NCBI RefSeq assembly: GCF_004193775.1
Contig: NC_041019.1
Coordinates: forward strand, 19,844,259-19,908,258
Direction: 5' to 3'
DNA length: 64,000 nucleotides
Origin: Glycine soja
Taxonomy: Eukaryota > Streptophyta > Magnoliopsida > Fabales > Fabaceae
The first letter of the stretch is position 1. Each line of letters starts with the position of its first letter. Both the position numbers and the translations under genes were made by a program. The notes below the pieces were generated by a model. The model was given only the letters and a program-made list of their open reading frames with translations. It was not told the DNA's origin and did no database searches. This document shows, in pieces, positions 45,533-57,583 of this stretch.

Positions 45533-46802
45533 TGATAAGTGCCAAATTTCAGTTATTTTTGGGATTAAATTGTTAGCACTTATCCTTTAATTGTAATAGT
45601 TTTCTTATCAACTACCCTTAAAACTAGTTGTAACTATATATTGTACATTTACTAATATTGTTGTTTAAATATGAAAGATTCATCCATGATTTTGTAGGTT
45701 TTGATGGTTGTTTGTTAGATCTAGAAAAAAAGCTAAAAGGAAGGGCAAAATGGTCTTTTCATGAAGATTTTTGACCTTAAACTTTCAGCCCTAAGTAGGC
45801 CACTCGCTTGGGCGAGCTGATACCTTTATCCCTAAACAAGCAGCTTGCCTGGGCGAGTTTCCCCTACACTAAATGGCTTTTTCTATAAATAGTCATGCAG
45901 GGGAAGAGGAAAAAAGAATCCAGCAGCTTGAAACCAGAGAGAAAAACTTAGAAGAAGAAGAAGAAGTGGAAAATTGGAGTCGAGGCACTACAGAGTTGTG
46001 ACCGTGGATCACTTCCTTCGTCATTTCTCTTGTTAGTCATGTGCTCTGCATAATGATCGGTTAGTTTTTCTTAAGGATTGGATGTAATCTTTGTACCCTT
46101 ATGTATCCCTTTTGATATTATATATGTATTAATCTTTTCTACTCATTCTTGGTAATTTCATTCTACTCGTAATGCTTGATTCTTTTTTATCACTAGTGTC
46201 ATGAAATTGGATTTTAAGTGAGACTGGAAAGTAATCTTAGAATTTGAACCGAATGATTTTACTCTTTACGTTACGTTGTTAGGAATAGAGCATAACATTT
46301 TGATTGCAAAAGGCACAAGAATATAATTGTAATGCTGGATATTTGCGGCATATGCGAGGGATCAATATTTAGTAAATATTCTTAGGTTCCAAGTGCGGGA
46401 ATTGACTTGGGATAACTATGTGTGCATCAATAATGTTAGAAAATGATTTATACATGTTAATCTTATTAGGATACTAAGGGTAAGAGCGATGAAATCCAAT
46501 CCTATGTTTTCTTGAAATAATTTAAGTTGTTTCCATAATTTACATATTTCTGACACACTGAATTCCATTATTTTCATATTTTCTTTGTTTCCGTATTTTC
46601 GTTATTTTCACTATTCTTTTACTTTCAGTTATCTTTAGTTAGTTAAACCAAAACCAATGACATTCTGTTAAATTTGTACATAACTATTAAACTGATAACC
46701 TTTATTCGAATAAATTAAGTAACTCAAGTCCCTATGGAGACAAACTCTTTTATAAATGTGAAACCTACAATGACAATTGGTACACTTGCCAAAAGTCTAA
46801 CA
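45533..46802 (+). repeat. 5' LTR of Athila element
   Basis: TGATAAGTGCC...GTCTAACA. TATA box TATAAATAG lies at 45884-45892. A short AGA microsatellite ('agaagaagaagaag', near 45951) follows. Upstream of the TATA box are inverted words such as 'ctcgcttgggcgag'. Confidence 0.92.
45884..45892 (+). promoter_or_regulatory. TATA box in Athila 5' LTR
   Basis: TATAAATAG, conserved in the 3' LTR at 56096-56104. Confidence 0.7.
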
Positions 46803-46808
46803 AGTTTT

Positions 46809-46827
46809 TGGTGCCGTTGTCGGGAAC
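46809..46827 (+). other. Athila primer-binding site
   Basis: TGGTGCCGTTGTCGGGAAC, close to the complement of the 3' end of plant tRNA-Asp (TGGCGCCGTTGCCGGGGA), starting six bases after the LTR. Confidence 0.8.
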
Positions 46828-47045
46828 TCAAGTCATCCACTTAGTTCTTTTGGATTTAAACTTTCAGTTTGATAGGTTATTTTCCTTTCTAATATTCTTT
46901 TGATTTTGTATAAATTCCCTCTTTTCTTTTTTCTTGCCTTTGTACTTATTTCTTTCATTTTAAATTTTGTATAAAATTTTCTCTTACTTTTATTTTCACT
47001 AACCTTGGCGCTTACAGGTTATTGTAGTATGTTCTTTTTTCCTTT

Positions 47046-48715
47046 ATGCCAGGTAAAAAGCCAGCAGATACAACACCATTTGATTTGAAAATTACCAAGA
47101 TTGAAAGGAAGATTAGAAAGAAAAAGAAACAATCAACCACTATAACTTCGGGTAAGTCTTCTTCTTCTAATTATCTTTCAACTGATAAACCACTTGTAGA
47201 AAATAACATGGCTGAAAGAAGAGAAGGAAATAGACCACCAAGGAGGACTCTGGGTGACTATGCTTATCAATAATGACCAAAACATTACAATAGCATAGTC
47301 ATTCCTCCTTTCAGCAATAAGGTCATGGAATTAAAGCCAGCACTGCTTAGCCTAATCAGCTCACATCCCTTTGCTGGACTGGATTATGAGGATCCATACA
47401 CACATTTGTCTACCTTCATGGAACTATGCATTACTATGGGAGCTTTTGACGAAGATGCCGAAGCTGTCTACCTCAGAGCTTTTCCATTTTCATTAGCAGG
47501 TAAGGCAAAAACATGGCTCCAATCACATCCAAATAAAAGCCTCAACACTTGGGAAGAGGTGGAGGAGAAATTCATAGTGAGGTTCTTTCCTCCTTCAAGA
47601 TTTATTAGTGCAAAATCTTCCATTGTGACGTTTTCCCAAGGATCTGACGAACCTGTCTGTGAGATGTGGGAAAGATTCAAAGCTTTGTTGCGGAGGTGCC
47701 CGAACCATAACTTTGGTGATACTGCACAACTGCATATCTTTTATAGTGGTTTGAAACCTCAAACCAAGATGATCCTTGATGCCTCAGCTGGAGGCACTAT
47801 GATGTCCAAGAGTTCGGAGGAAGCCATAGTTATCATTGACTCCATAGCAGCCAGTGATTATCAAAGTCATCATGATAGAGCTCCGACTCAAAGAAAAGGT
47901 ATAATGGAGCTAGACACTCAAAATGCAATTCTAGAAAAAAACAAACTCTTAACGCAACAAATTGAGGCCTTAACAAAGCAGATAGACCAACTTCCTTAGC
48001 AATATCTCCAAGGTGGACCACAGAAAACACATCAAGCTCACCAAGTTCAACAAATTTTGAGATGTGATTTTTGTGGAGGTAACCATCAAAATGGCCACTG
48101 TTCAACACTTGGTGATGGACAACAAGAAGAGGAGGCCCATTATCTGCAGAACCAAGCCAGACCTCAACAAAACTTTCAAGGAAGCTACCAAGGCTATAGG
48201 GGTGGCTCAGGTTCAAATCAGCCTTATGGCTGGAGACCACATAATAATGCATACTTTGGTCCAAATAACACTTCTTTTGCAGGTCCTTCTAACAACTCTT
48301 ATGGAGGTTCTTCAAATAAAGGTCCACAACAACAACAAGCTCAACTAGATAGATTGTCCAAGATGGAAGATACTTTAAACCAATTTATGCAGGTATCCAT
48401 CTCAAACCAAAAGAACACTGATGTTTATATTAAAAATCTAAAGGTTCAGGTGGGACAATTGGCGAAACAAATGTCTGAGCACGGAAGTGGATCCTTCTCA
48501 GCAACCACAAAGGTCAACCCAAGAGAATAGTGTAAGGCAGTTACAACTAGGAGGGGGACAGTGGTTGGTTTGAAGGACGAAAATGAGTTTAGTGAGAACA
48601 AGACAAATGAAGGAGTTGTGAAAATAAGTGATAAAAAAGTAGTCGAAAAAAAGCAAAAAAATGAAGTATTAGCTAAAGAGGAAGAGAAGGAAATGAGTAA
48701 AGTAGAAAAGTAGAA
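47046..48715 (+). pseudogene. Athila gag, decayed
   Basis: Starts MPGKKPADTTPF with a basic N-terminus (KIERKIRKKKKQ). After two stops near 47274 it continues in frame into 47325-47999 with LLSLISSHPFAGLDYEDPYTH, FPFSLAGKAKTWLQS, WEEVEEKFIVRFFPPSR and CEMWERFKALLRRCPNHN, a typical Athila capsid. After another stop near 47998 the zinc knuckle CDFCGGNHQNGHC (CX2CX4HX4C, intact) and a glycine/asparagine/glutamine-rich tail follow (48057-48530). A lysine-rich segment runs to about 48715. Confidence 0.88.
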
Positions 48716-49718
48716 ATTGCCAGCATCTAACAAAGGAAAAGTTGTACTAGATCATCCACCAATTCAACATCTTCCTTATCCAAACGCTCCATAAAAAAGG
48801 ATAAGGAAAAGTAGTACTCACGTTTTTTAGATATCTTTAAAAAACTCCAGATTAACATTCCCTTTTCAGAAGCATTAGAGAAAATGCCAACATATGCCAA
48901 ATTCATGAAAGAATTTCTTACAAAGAGAAGGAGAATCACGGATGATGAAACAGTAGAGCTGGAAGCAGGATGCAGTGCAATCATCCAAAAATCCATTCCG
49001 GAAAAATCACGAGATCCTTGTAGTTTCACAATTCTTGTGACTATTGGGAAATTATCGGTGGGTAAGGCACTTCTTGATTTAGGTGCAGGCATCAATCTCA
49101 TGCCCTTATCCATGATCAAACGCATTGGAGAAATTGAAATTAGACCCACAAGGATGGCATTGCAACCAGCTGATAGAACTATCAAGCATCCTTATGATAT
49201 TATTGAAGATGTATTAGTGAAAGTCGACAAAATTCTCTTTCCAGTTCACTTTGTGGTGATGGACATGGATGAAGACAATGAAGTTCCATTAATTCTTGGT
49301 AGACCTTTCATGAAGAATGCCAAAATAATGATTGATGTAGATGATGGAAAACTCACTGTCAGAGTCCAAGTTGATGAAGTGCAATTTAATGTCTTCAAAG
49401 CCATGAAGCACCCAAAAGATAAAGGGGGAGTGTTTTCAAATGGATATCTTGGATAAGGTAATTTCTGACTCTAGAAAATATATTCAAAGAAAAGATGGGT
49501 TAGAAAAAACATTGATTGAAGCATTTGAGGAGATAAGTGAAGTTGAAGCAAAGAAAAATTCAAAATGTCTCCAACAGCTAGATGCCTTCAAAGAAATTCC
49601 TTACAACCAATCTCTCTTTGAAGAAATAAAAGAGGAAGAGAAGCCAAAGGAAGCAGCAATAGATTTGAAAGCCTTACCTCCACACTTGAAATATGTTTTT
49701 CTTGCAGGTAATTCATAG
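48716..49718 (+). pseudogene. Athila protease region
   Basis: Segment 48884-49456 begins MPTYAKFMKEFL and carries the aspartic protease: SFTILVTIG..., ALLDLGAGINLMP (catalytic D-L-G; S is more usual than the second G) and VPLILGRPFMKNAK. Segment 49440-49718 overlaps it in another frame with acidic text leading towards RT (LPPHLKYVFL at the end, a typical Athila pre-RT motif). Confidence 0.85.
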
Positions 49719-51306
49719 AAACCACTCATCACCAATTCAAATCTCTTTGAACAAAAAGATGAGAGACTGGTGAAAATTTTGCAAGACAACATAGGTGCAA
49801 TTGGCTAGACCTTATTAGACCTCACAGGTATTAGTCCTTCTTATTGTATGCATAGAACTTTAATGGAAGAGGATTATAAACCTGTAGCTCAATCACAAAG
49901 ACGCCTTAATCCAACAATGAAAGAAGTGGTAAGAAAGGAGGTAGTCAAGCTATTAGAGGTGGGAATGATATATCCTATTTCTGATAGTCAGTGGGTAAGT
50001 CCAGTACAAGTAGTTCCTAAAAAAGGTGGTATGACTGTTATAAAAAATGAAAAAAATGAGCTAATACCAACTAATACTATTATGGGTTGGAGAATGTGTA
50101 TTGATTACAGGAAGCTCAACAAAGTCACCAGAAAAAAATCATTTTCCATTACCATTTATGGATCAAATGCTGGAGAGACTAGCAAGGCAACAATATTATT
50201 GCTTTCTTTATGGGTATTCAAGATATAATAAAATCACGGTTAATCTTGAAGACTAAGAAAATATAGCCTTTACCTACACCCTTTGGTGTTTTTGCTTATA
50301 GAAATATGCCCTTCGGTCTGTGTAACGCTCCTGCAACATTCCAATGGTGCATGCTTTCTATTTTTTCTGATCTCAAAAAAATTATTGAAGTATTTATGGA
50401 CGACTTTTCTATTTTTGGCTCTTCTTTTGATAAATGTTTGTCTAATCTTGACACTGTACTGAAGCAGTGTGTTGAAACAAACCTGGTACTCAACTAGGAG
50501 AAATGTCACTTTATGGTGATTAACGGCATTGTGCAAGGTCATAAAATCTCGGTGCATGGCATTGAGGTTGACAAAGATAAGGTGGAAGTCATTGAAAAAT
50601 TGCCACCACCAACAAATGTCAAAGGCATCAGATGTTTTCTAGGACATGCTAGATTCTACAGGCATTTTATCAAAGATTTATCTAAAATTTCCAAACCTTT
50701 GAGCAATCTTCTGAATAAAGAAGTTTCATTTCATTTTGATAAATCATGTTTTGAAGCTTTTAATACTTCGAAACAAAAACTAACATCTGCACCCATAATC
50801 ACTGCTCTAAATTGGACACTAGATTTTTAAATAATGTGTGATGCAAGTGATTATGCAGTTGGAGCGGTTCTGGGTCAAAGGAAAAATAAAATTTTTCATG
50901 TCATACACTATGCCATCAAGGTTTTAAATGAAGCTCAAATAAATTATGCCATAACTGAGAAAGAATTGCTTGCAATAGTATATGCTTTGGAAAAATTTAG
51001 ATCTTATTTGATAAGATCTAAAATTGTGTTTTTTTAAAGATCATGTTGCTATAAGATATCTATTAGTTAAAGATGATTCTAAACCCCGACTTATCTGATG
51101 GATTCTATTGTTGTAGGAATTTGATTTAGAGATCAAGGATAAAAAGGGAAGTGAAAATTATGTAGTTGATCATCTGTCTAGGCTAACTATTGATGAGGTG
51201 ACCACACAAGAACCTGAGATTCAAGGAGTTTCCTGATGAAAACCTATTTAACATTTCAATAAGGCCATGGTTTGCTGAGATGGCTAAGTTTAAAGCAGTT
51301 GGTGCA
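49719..51306 (+). pseudogene. Athila RT and RNase H, frameshifted
   Basis: 49848-50228 gives HRTLMEEDYKPVAQSQRRLNP, VKLLEVGMIYPISDSQWVSPVQVVPKKGG and WRMCIDYRKLN, then loses frame. 50306-50497 resumes at MPFGLCNAPATFQ with catalytic FMDD. 50513-50830 covers the RT connection (KVEVIEKLPPPTNVKGIRCFLGHARFYRHFI). RNase H follows at 50834-51037 (CDASDYAVGAVLGQ, INYAITEKELLAIVYALEKFRSYL) and ends near 51200 (NYVVDHLSRL). The polyprotein continues FKAVGA and is then cut by the solo LTR at 51307. Confidence 0.88.
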
Positions 51307-52719
51307 TGTTTGGCTTCCAGCTAGTGCACTGGATCGCACAAGTAGTATAAAACAGTAAGAACCGAGTATCGAACTCTCAGGAAACTTGTGTTATTTGGTA
51401 AGCTATTTCAGCAAATAAGTGTCTAGTGTGTAAAGATAAGTGTGAATATGAACAGGTGTATAAACTATCTGTGAAAAAAGAAAGAAAATCACGCGAGAGA
51501 AATGATGTGTGAAAACAAGTAGAAACGCGTTGGTCTTCCTAACAGGTGCCTGATGCTGAAAAGATATTCTCTATCTAATAATGCTCATGTGTTCTTATGG
51601 TGTCTCCTGAGATACTAAACCCCGATTCCTCATGATAGTTTAGCCTAATCCTGATCAAGCATCGTCCGTAGATTCCTCTTGTAAGACTAAACTCAACCAG
51701 GACCGCATTAAGCCACACATACACAACTAACTTATCACACCTCGATTCCTTGTGATAGTACGACAACTTGGCCCTACAGTATCAAGGACTTTAGAGTCAG
51801 ACTGGTTTCTACTGTTGAATGACCCTTAAAGCATGCATCTACATGATCAAGGTAAAGGAATACTGGAGTGAAAAGCATATAGCACAAAGAACACACAAAA
51901 CATCATTAAATAGATAAAAATATATTTACATCAGGTACCTACAGGGAAGATCCAATAGAGGATTTAGCATTCCATACCAGGAAGCCTTCTTTACAACAAA
52001 GAGAAGAACAAGATGAAGGATTGCAAAAATACAAGTGGTGAGGATGTCTCCTTCACCTCTAGGATCTCACAATCACTCACAAATTCATCTCAAGCTCTTA
52101 AACCGGCTCCTGCTTCAAGCTCTGGTCTCTGCAGATCTTCACACAGCAAAATCTCTCAAAACTCTCTAGAACTTGGACCTTTCTCTCTCTAGAAACCCTA
52201 GACATGCAAAGCTCTGAATCCCAGTCCAAACTCTCTCTCTAAAATTTGATTTCATGCTTAAATAGGTGGCCTTGTTTGTGCTCTTTCGCTTAGCGCAATT
52301 ATGGACCACTTAGCGCACATTAGTGAATTTAGGCTTAGCACGTGCCTTTCTCGCTTAGTGGATGAACTGAAGCGGTGCGCTTAGTGAGATGAAGTGGCGC
52401 TTAGCGAACCTGTACAACTCATCTTCTTCCAGAGTCTTCCTCGCGCTTAGCCCATGAGTGTTGCGCTTAGCGGACGCTCGCTAAGCCAGTAGATTGGCTT
52501 AGCGAGAAGGTGAAAAATAGCACTTTTCAAAGCTTGCCTAATTAACCTGAAATTGAGAGAAAATGATTATTAAACACACAAAATGGAAGTACTAAGTATT
52601 TATTACCTATACTTAACAGAAAATACTTATAACACTACAAAATAACCATAAATTGGAAGAGTTCGGTACAATTTACACAAGTTTTATACACAAAAGTTAG
52701 TCGTATTTACCGATTAACA
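51307..52719 (-). mobile_element. Solo LTR inserted in Athila pol, TSD GTGCA/ATGCA
   Basis: A 1,413-bp block with TG...CA ends (TGTTTGGC...ATTAACA). Flanks are GTGCA (51302-51306) and ATGCA (52720-52724), one transition apart. Excision with one GTGCA copy restores pol as FKAVGA-LPDDLTW. Minus orientation is inferred because the low-coordinate end ('gtgcactggatcgcacaag') matches, in reverse, the U5 end of gypsy LTRs I recall from legumes. No coding sequence. Confidence 0.8.
52288..52505. repeat. Repeated GCTTAGCG words in solo LTR
   Basis: The words 'cgcttagcgc', 'ggcttagcac', 'gcgcttagcgaac', 'cgcgcttagc' and 'gcgcttagcgga' recur within 220 bp, many forming CGCTTAGCG-type imperfect palindromes, with a late 'cgctaagcc' / 'ggcttagcg' pair in inverted orientation. 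Confidence 0.75.
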
Positions 52720-52724
52720 ATGCA

Positions 52725-53969
52725 CTCCCTGATGATCTAACCTGGCACCAAAAGAAGAAGTTTTTTAGGGATGCTAAACATTTTGTGTGGGATGATCCTT
52801 ATCTATTTAAAATTGGAGCAGACAATCTCCTACGAAGGTGTGTAACTCAGGAGGAGGCAAGAAGCATACTGTGGCATTGCCATAGTTCACCTTATGGAGG
52901 CCATTGTAATGGAGAGAGGACTGCTATCAAGGTTCTCCAATCTGGTTTTTATTGGCCTACGTTGTGCAAAGATGCTCATAATTACGTCTAGAGGTGTGAC
53001 AAATGTCAAAGAACAGGTGGACTCTCCAGAAGGAATGAAATGCCATTACAAAGTTTTCTGGAAGTCAAAGCTTTTGACTGCTGGGGGATAGATTTCACAG
53101 GTCCATTTCCTTCATCTTACTCACATGAATATATTTTATTGGTTGTGGACTATGTAACAAAATAGGTGGAAGCAGTAGCGGTACAACATGTAGATGCAAA
53201 AATTGTTATTCCCTTCCTAAAAAAGAATATTTTCTCAAAGTTTGGCACACCCAGGGTACTAATAAGTGATGGAGGATCTCATTTTTGTAATACCCAACCA
53301 ACAAAAGTCCTCCAACACTACAGTGTCAAACACAAGGTAGCATCACCTTATCACCCTTAGACCAATGGGCAAGTTGAAGTTTCTAACAGGGAAGTTAAGA
53401 AAATTCTAGAAAATATAGTTGCTCAATCAAGGAAGGATTGGTCCCTAAAGCTAGATGAAGCTTTGTGGGCATACAGAACAGCATACAAAGCCCCCACAGG
53501 ACTTACTCCTTTCCAGTTGGTCTATGGAAAATCTTGTCACCTACCTATTGAGTTGGAACATAAAGCTTTTTGGGCATTAAAATTTCTGAACTTCAACTCA
53601 AATACAATTGGTAAACATAGGAAGCTCCAACTCCATGAATTGGAGGAACTGAGGGTTCAAGCTTATGAGAATTCCAAGCTTTATAAGCAAAAAGTAAAAA
53701 TCTATCATGACAAAAAGCTATCAAAAAGGAATTTTCAGCCTGGTCAACAGGTATTGTTATTTAATTCTCGATTAAGATTGTTTCCATGTAAGCTGAAATC
53801 CAAGTGGTCTGGACCATTCATCACCAAAGAAGTTATGCCACATGGAGCAATGATATCGGAGGACCCAACCACCAAAAAGACATGGACCGTGAATGGCAGT
53901 AGAATCAAACACTACCTAGGTGGAGATTTCGAGAAGATAATCATTGTTGTCCAGCTGCAAGAGGCTTGA
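52725..53969 (+). pseudogene. Athila integrase, with scattered stops
   Basis: After the solo LTR pol resumes LPDDLTWHQKKKFFRDAKHFVWDD. The zinc region has ILWHCHSSPYGGH and CDKCQR. The core has WGIDFTGPFP, ISDGGSHFC and NGQVEVSNREVKK, so all three DDE residues are seen. Stops occur near 52991 (after HNYV), 53163 (VTK-stop-VEA) and 53358 (YHP-stop-TNG). The C-terminal open segment 53463-53969 (LWAYRTAYKAPTG, QLVYGKSCHLPIELEHKAFWA, LKSKWSGPF) is long and well preserved. Confidence 0.9.
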
Positions 53970-55689
53970 ACCACAACAAAGACGTCTAGCTATAAAGACG
54001 TTAAAGAAGCGTTCCTGGGAGGCAACCCAGTGTTTTTAAACTTTGTCTTAATTTGTTTTACTTTAATCTTATATCTTATATGTCTGAAACTTACTTTTGA
54101 GTCCTTATTCATGAATTATGTTTTTGAATTTCTAATCTATTTTGTTAGAGCTATCATTGCATGGCCTGGGGACAAACCTATTTTTTAGGAGGAGGATGAA
54201 GACATGGCAGATGCTGTTGATTATTTCATTGAAGGAGATTGAGCTCCTCAACCATGATCTTCAAAAACTTGTGAACTTCTCTTTATGTTTATTTATCGTT
54301 TTGTATTAAAATTTACCACTTTATTACCTTATTTATTTACGCGAGTTTATTTTGATTAATTTATGCATGTTTTGATATTCTGTTAGTATAGTTATAGATT
54401 ATAACTCTTTTTTGGGACTTAAATAGAAAGTTTTGCTTGAACATAGCATGTTTTGGAAAGAATCAACAACCAATATTTTTTTAAACTTATTTTTGGATCA
54501 TAACACAACAAAAGGATTTCTTTTGAAATCATTTGTGAATGAAAAACAATGAAGGACTTTCCAAAAAAAACCAAATGAACTCAAATATTTTTGCATGGAC
54601 TTGATAAAAGAACAACTTTCGAAACATTGATTTGATTTGAATATGGAAATAGGTCTTAAGCTTTAGTAACTGTGTGTAACCACAGATTTTACATTGAGTG
54701 TCCTCATTGATATGTTTTACAGTTGATTTTGCATGAATTTTTAATTGTCATAACATATGATTCATGGATATGATCTAGGCAGTCTTTCTTTCTTTACATT
54801 TTAAGCCATTGGTTAAACAGCTATCCCAATATATATTATTTTTGCCATTTGCAAGCCGTTTGAGCCAAACACTTGATATTTTTGGAACACTAACCAAGGA
54901 TAAAAGTTTCCTACCTTATCTTAGGTTAGGAGAGCAAGGGTGTTTTTGATGGGGATTTCTATCATTTGGTGGCTAATGTGATGTGAATACACTATTTTTA
55001 TGGGTGTTAAAGAAAATTAAATATTTATTAGAAAAAAGAGAACAAAAATAGAAAAGAACAAAAAGAGAAAAGAAAAAGATAAGGAAAAACAAGTTCTTTA
55101 TGGATAAATAAATGTCTAAATCATGTACAAAGTTGTTGTAAATATCTAAATAGAAAGAAGTGATAACTTGGTTTAAATGAAAAAGGATAGGAGTTGATCG
55201 TTCATTTAAGTTACTAGCTAGATTTTTATATTTGCTCTCCTATTCTCAAGGCATGTTTGAATATCTAGAAAAACCAAGCCCAACCTTAAAAAGACCTATT
55301 GATCCATGATGATTATACACATTATCTTTGATTTGATGGAAAATGACTTGCAAATTTGATTTATGATATACCAATGATTGAAATTAAGATGAAACACTTG
55401 CCTATGTGAGAATTATACACCTTTATGAGGTTTTTCTCTGTTTGAATGCATCTAGTGTTTCCTCTGATGTTCTTTAGAAACAAAATGCGAAATGATCTTA
55501 ATCTCATTTTTGGTTATGTAAATTCCATCTTTGTGCTTTCATTTCTCATTGTTGCATTTTGAAAAATATTGTTCTGATCAGTTTAGGGATTGATTCTTTA
55601 CAAAACATGTTCATAATCTTTTGAAGCATACTTATACTATTTTTTATTTGTAATTTTTCTTTACTTTGCTTGAGGACAAGCAAGATTCT
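53970..55689 (+). other. Athila 3' spacer, no env-like ORF detectable
   Basis: 1.7 kb of AT-rich sequence with no frame over about 60 codons that resembles a protein. Many Athila elements have an env-like gene here; in this copy it is absent or decayed beyond recognition. Confidence 0.65.
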
Positions 55690-55704
55690 AGGTTGAGGGG
55701 GAGT
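55690..55704 (+). other. Athila polypurine tract
   Basis: AGGTTGAGGGGGAGT ends directly at the TGATAAG start of the 3' LTR. Confidence 0.9.
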
Positions 55705-57005
55705 TGATAAGTGCTAAATTTCAATTATTTTTTGGATTAAATCTTTAGCACCTATCCTTTAATTGTAATAGTTTTCTTATAAACTACCCTTCAAACTAGT
55801 TGTAACTACATATTGTACATTTACTAATATTGTTGTTTAAATATGAAAGATTCATCCGTGATTTTGTAGGTTTTGATGATTGTTTGTTAGATCCAGAAAC
55901 AAAGCTAAAAGGAAGGGCAAAATGGTCTTTTCATGAATATTTCTGACCCTAAATTCGCCCAGGCTAGCATCTAACTTGGCTGGGCTAAGAGAAACTTCAG
56001 CCCTAAGCAAGCCACTCGCCAAGGCGAGTTGATACCTTCAGCCCTAAGCAAGCAGCTTGCCTGGGTGAGTTTCCCCTGCACTAAATGGCTTTTTCTATAA
56101 ATAGCCATGCAGGGGAAGAGGAAAAAAGAATCCAACAACCTGAAACTAGAAAGAAAAACATAGAAGAAGAAGAAGAAAAAGAAGAAGAGGAAAATTGGAG
56201 CCGAGGCACTGCAGAGTTGTGACTGTGGATCACTTCCTTCGTCATTTCTCTTGTTAGTCATGTGCTTTGCATAATGATCGGTTAGTTTTTCGTAAGGATT
56301 GGATGTAATCTTTGTACCCTTATGTATCCCTTTTGATATTATATATGTATTAATCTTTTCTACTCATTATTGGTAATTTCATTCTATTCGTAATGCTTGA
56401 TTCTATTTGATCACTAGTGTCATGAAATTGGATTTTAATTGAGACTAGAAAGTAATCTTAGAATTTGAACCGAATAATTTTACTCTTTATGTCACGTTGT
56501 TAGGAATAGAGCATAACGTTTTGATTGCAAAAAACACGAGAATATAATTGTAATGTTGGATATTTGCTGCATATGCGAGGGATCAATATTTAGTAAATAT
56601 TCTTAGGTTCCAAGTGCGAGGAATCGACTTGGGATAACTATGTGTGTATCAGTAATGTTAGAAAATGATTTATACATGTTAATCTTATTAGGATACTAAG
56701 GATGTGAACGATGAAATCCAATCCTATGTTTTTTTTGAAATAATTGGTCGTTTCCGCAATTTACATATTTTCGACGCACTGAATTCCATTATTTCTGTAT
56801 TTTCGTTATTTTCATTATTCTTTTACTTTCAGTTATCTTTAGTTAGTTAAACCAAAACCAATGACATTCGATTAAATTTGTACATAACTGTTAAACTGAT
56901 AACCTTTATCTGAATGAATTAAGCAACTCAAGTCCCTGTGGAGACAAACTTTTTATAAATGTGAAACCTACAATGACAATTGGTACGCTTGCCAAAAGTT
57001 TAACA
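55705..57005 (+). repeat. 3' LTR of Athila element
   Basis: Aligns with 45533-46802. It has an extra copy-like stretch around 55950-56035 ('gcccaggctagcatctaacttgg', 'cttcagccctaagcaag') and a longer, interrupted GAA tract near 56162. TATA box at 56096-56104. Confidence 0.92.
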
Positions 57006-57010
57006 GGTGG

Positions 57011-57579
57011 TTTGACAGCAAGCAATGGTGGCTTGTGGTGGCCACCGATGGTCGTGGGTGGTGGAAGAGGAGTTTCTAGGGCTGTTTGGATGGAGTTTTG
57101 ATAGAGGGAGCTCAAAACACATAATTTCATGCTGTTGGAAATATTTATAATCTATAGATCTAACTTAGCGAGCTCATCTTGCTAAGCAAAATTCCACTTT
57201 TGGCACTGAGCGCATATCCTTCTTGGTTGGGATTGCGCTTTGCGCACTTGTCTCGCTATGCGAGATGTCTAAAAGTGTTATTTTTCAAATCTCAACTACA
57301 TAGCATGGAGATGTGCGTTGCAAATGTACAGTCTAAATTTGTAGGCAATCCAACGATTAACGAGTCCAGGATTGTGGTTTTATCATAATAGATTTAGGTA
57401 AAACTTGAAATCTCATAATTTCAACCTAAGTCAATAAAACTCCACATAACTCAACATCCACATCAAGAAAATCACACATGGCTAATTCACACAACACCTT
57501 AACTCATCCAAATCATTCAAATAACACAGGAGTTACATTAAACATCAATTTTAAGTTATCGAAATTCTAGGGCGTTAAA
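57011..57579. repeat. Right part of long solo LTR
   Basis: Continues the element started at 42846 after the Athila insertion. Contains 'cttagcgagc', 'ctcgctatgcgag' and 'gcgctttgcgc' palindromic words (57165-57270), then an AT-rich tail ending GGGCGTTAAA. Confidence 0.6.
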
Positions 57580-57583
57580 ATAG

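Larger units (their letters stand above)
45533..57005 (+). mobile_element. Athila-type Ty3/gypsy element, TSD GGTGG
   Basis: LTRs 45533-46802 and 55705-57005, with perfect GGTGG at 45528-45532 and 57006-57010. The + strand order is PBS, gag, protease, RT, RNase H, integrase, a long 3' spacer and a polypurine tract (AGGTTGAGGGGGAGT) abutting the 3' LTR. The tRNA-Asp-like PBS and the protease/RT text are typical of Athila. Coding regions carry stops and frameshifts, and a solo LTR sits inside pol. LTRs differ noticeably more than those of Ogre. Confidence 0.92.
42846..57579. mobile_element. Long solo LTR (about 3.26 kb) interrupted by Athila
   Basis: The element's own sequence is 42846-45532 plus 57011-57579. 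It starts TGTAACGACCC and ends GGGCGTTAAA, consistent with TGTAACG...CGTTACA ends bearing one C-to-A change. Flanks are ATAGT (42841-42845) and ATAGC (57580-57584), one transition apart; a perfect AATAG pair one base out is an alternative reading. There is no coding sequence. Its length suits long-LTR gypsy lineages such as Tekay/Del, but no internal part is present to test this. Orientation is not determined. Confidence 0.55.

Noticed and set aside
53970..55689. Possible env-like gene of Athila
   Set aside because: No frame of useful length and no similarity that I can recognise, so it is described only as a spacer.
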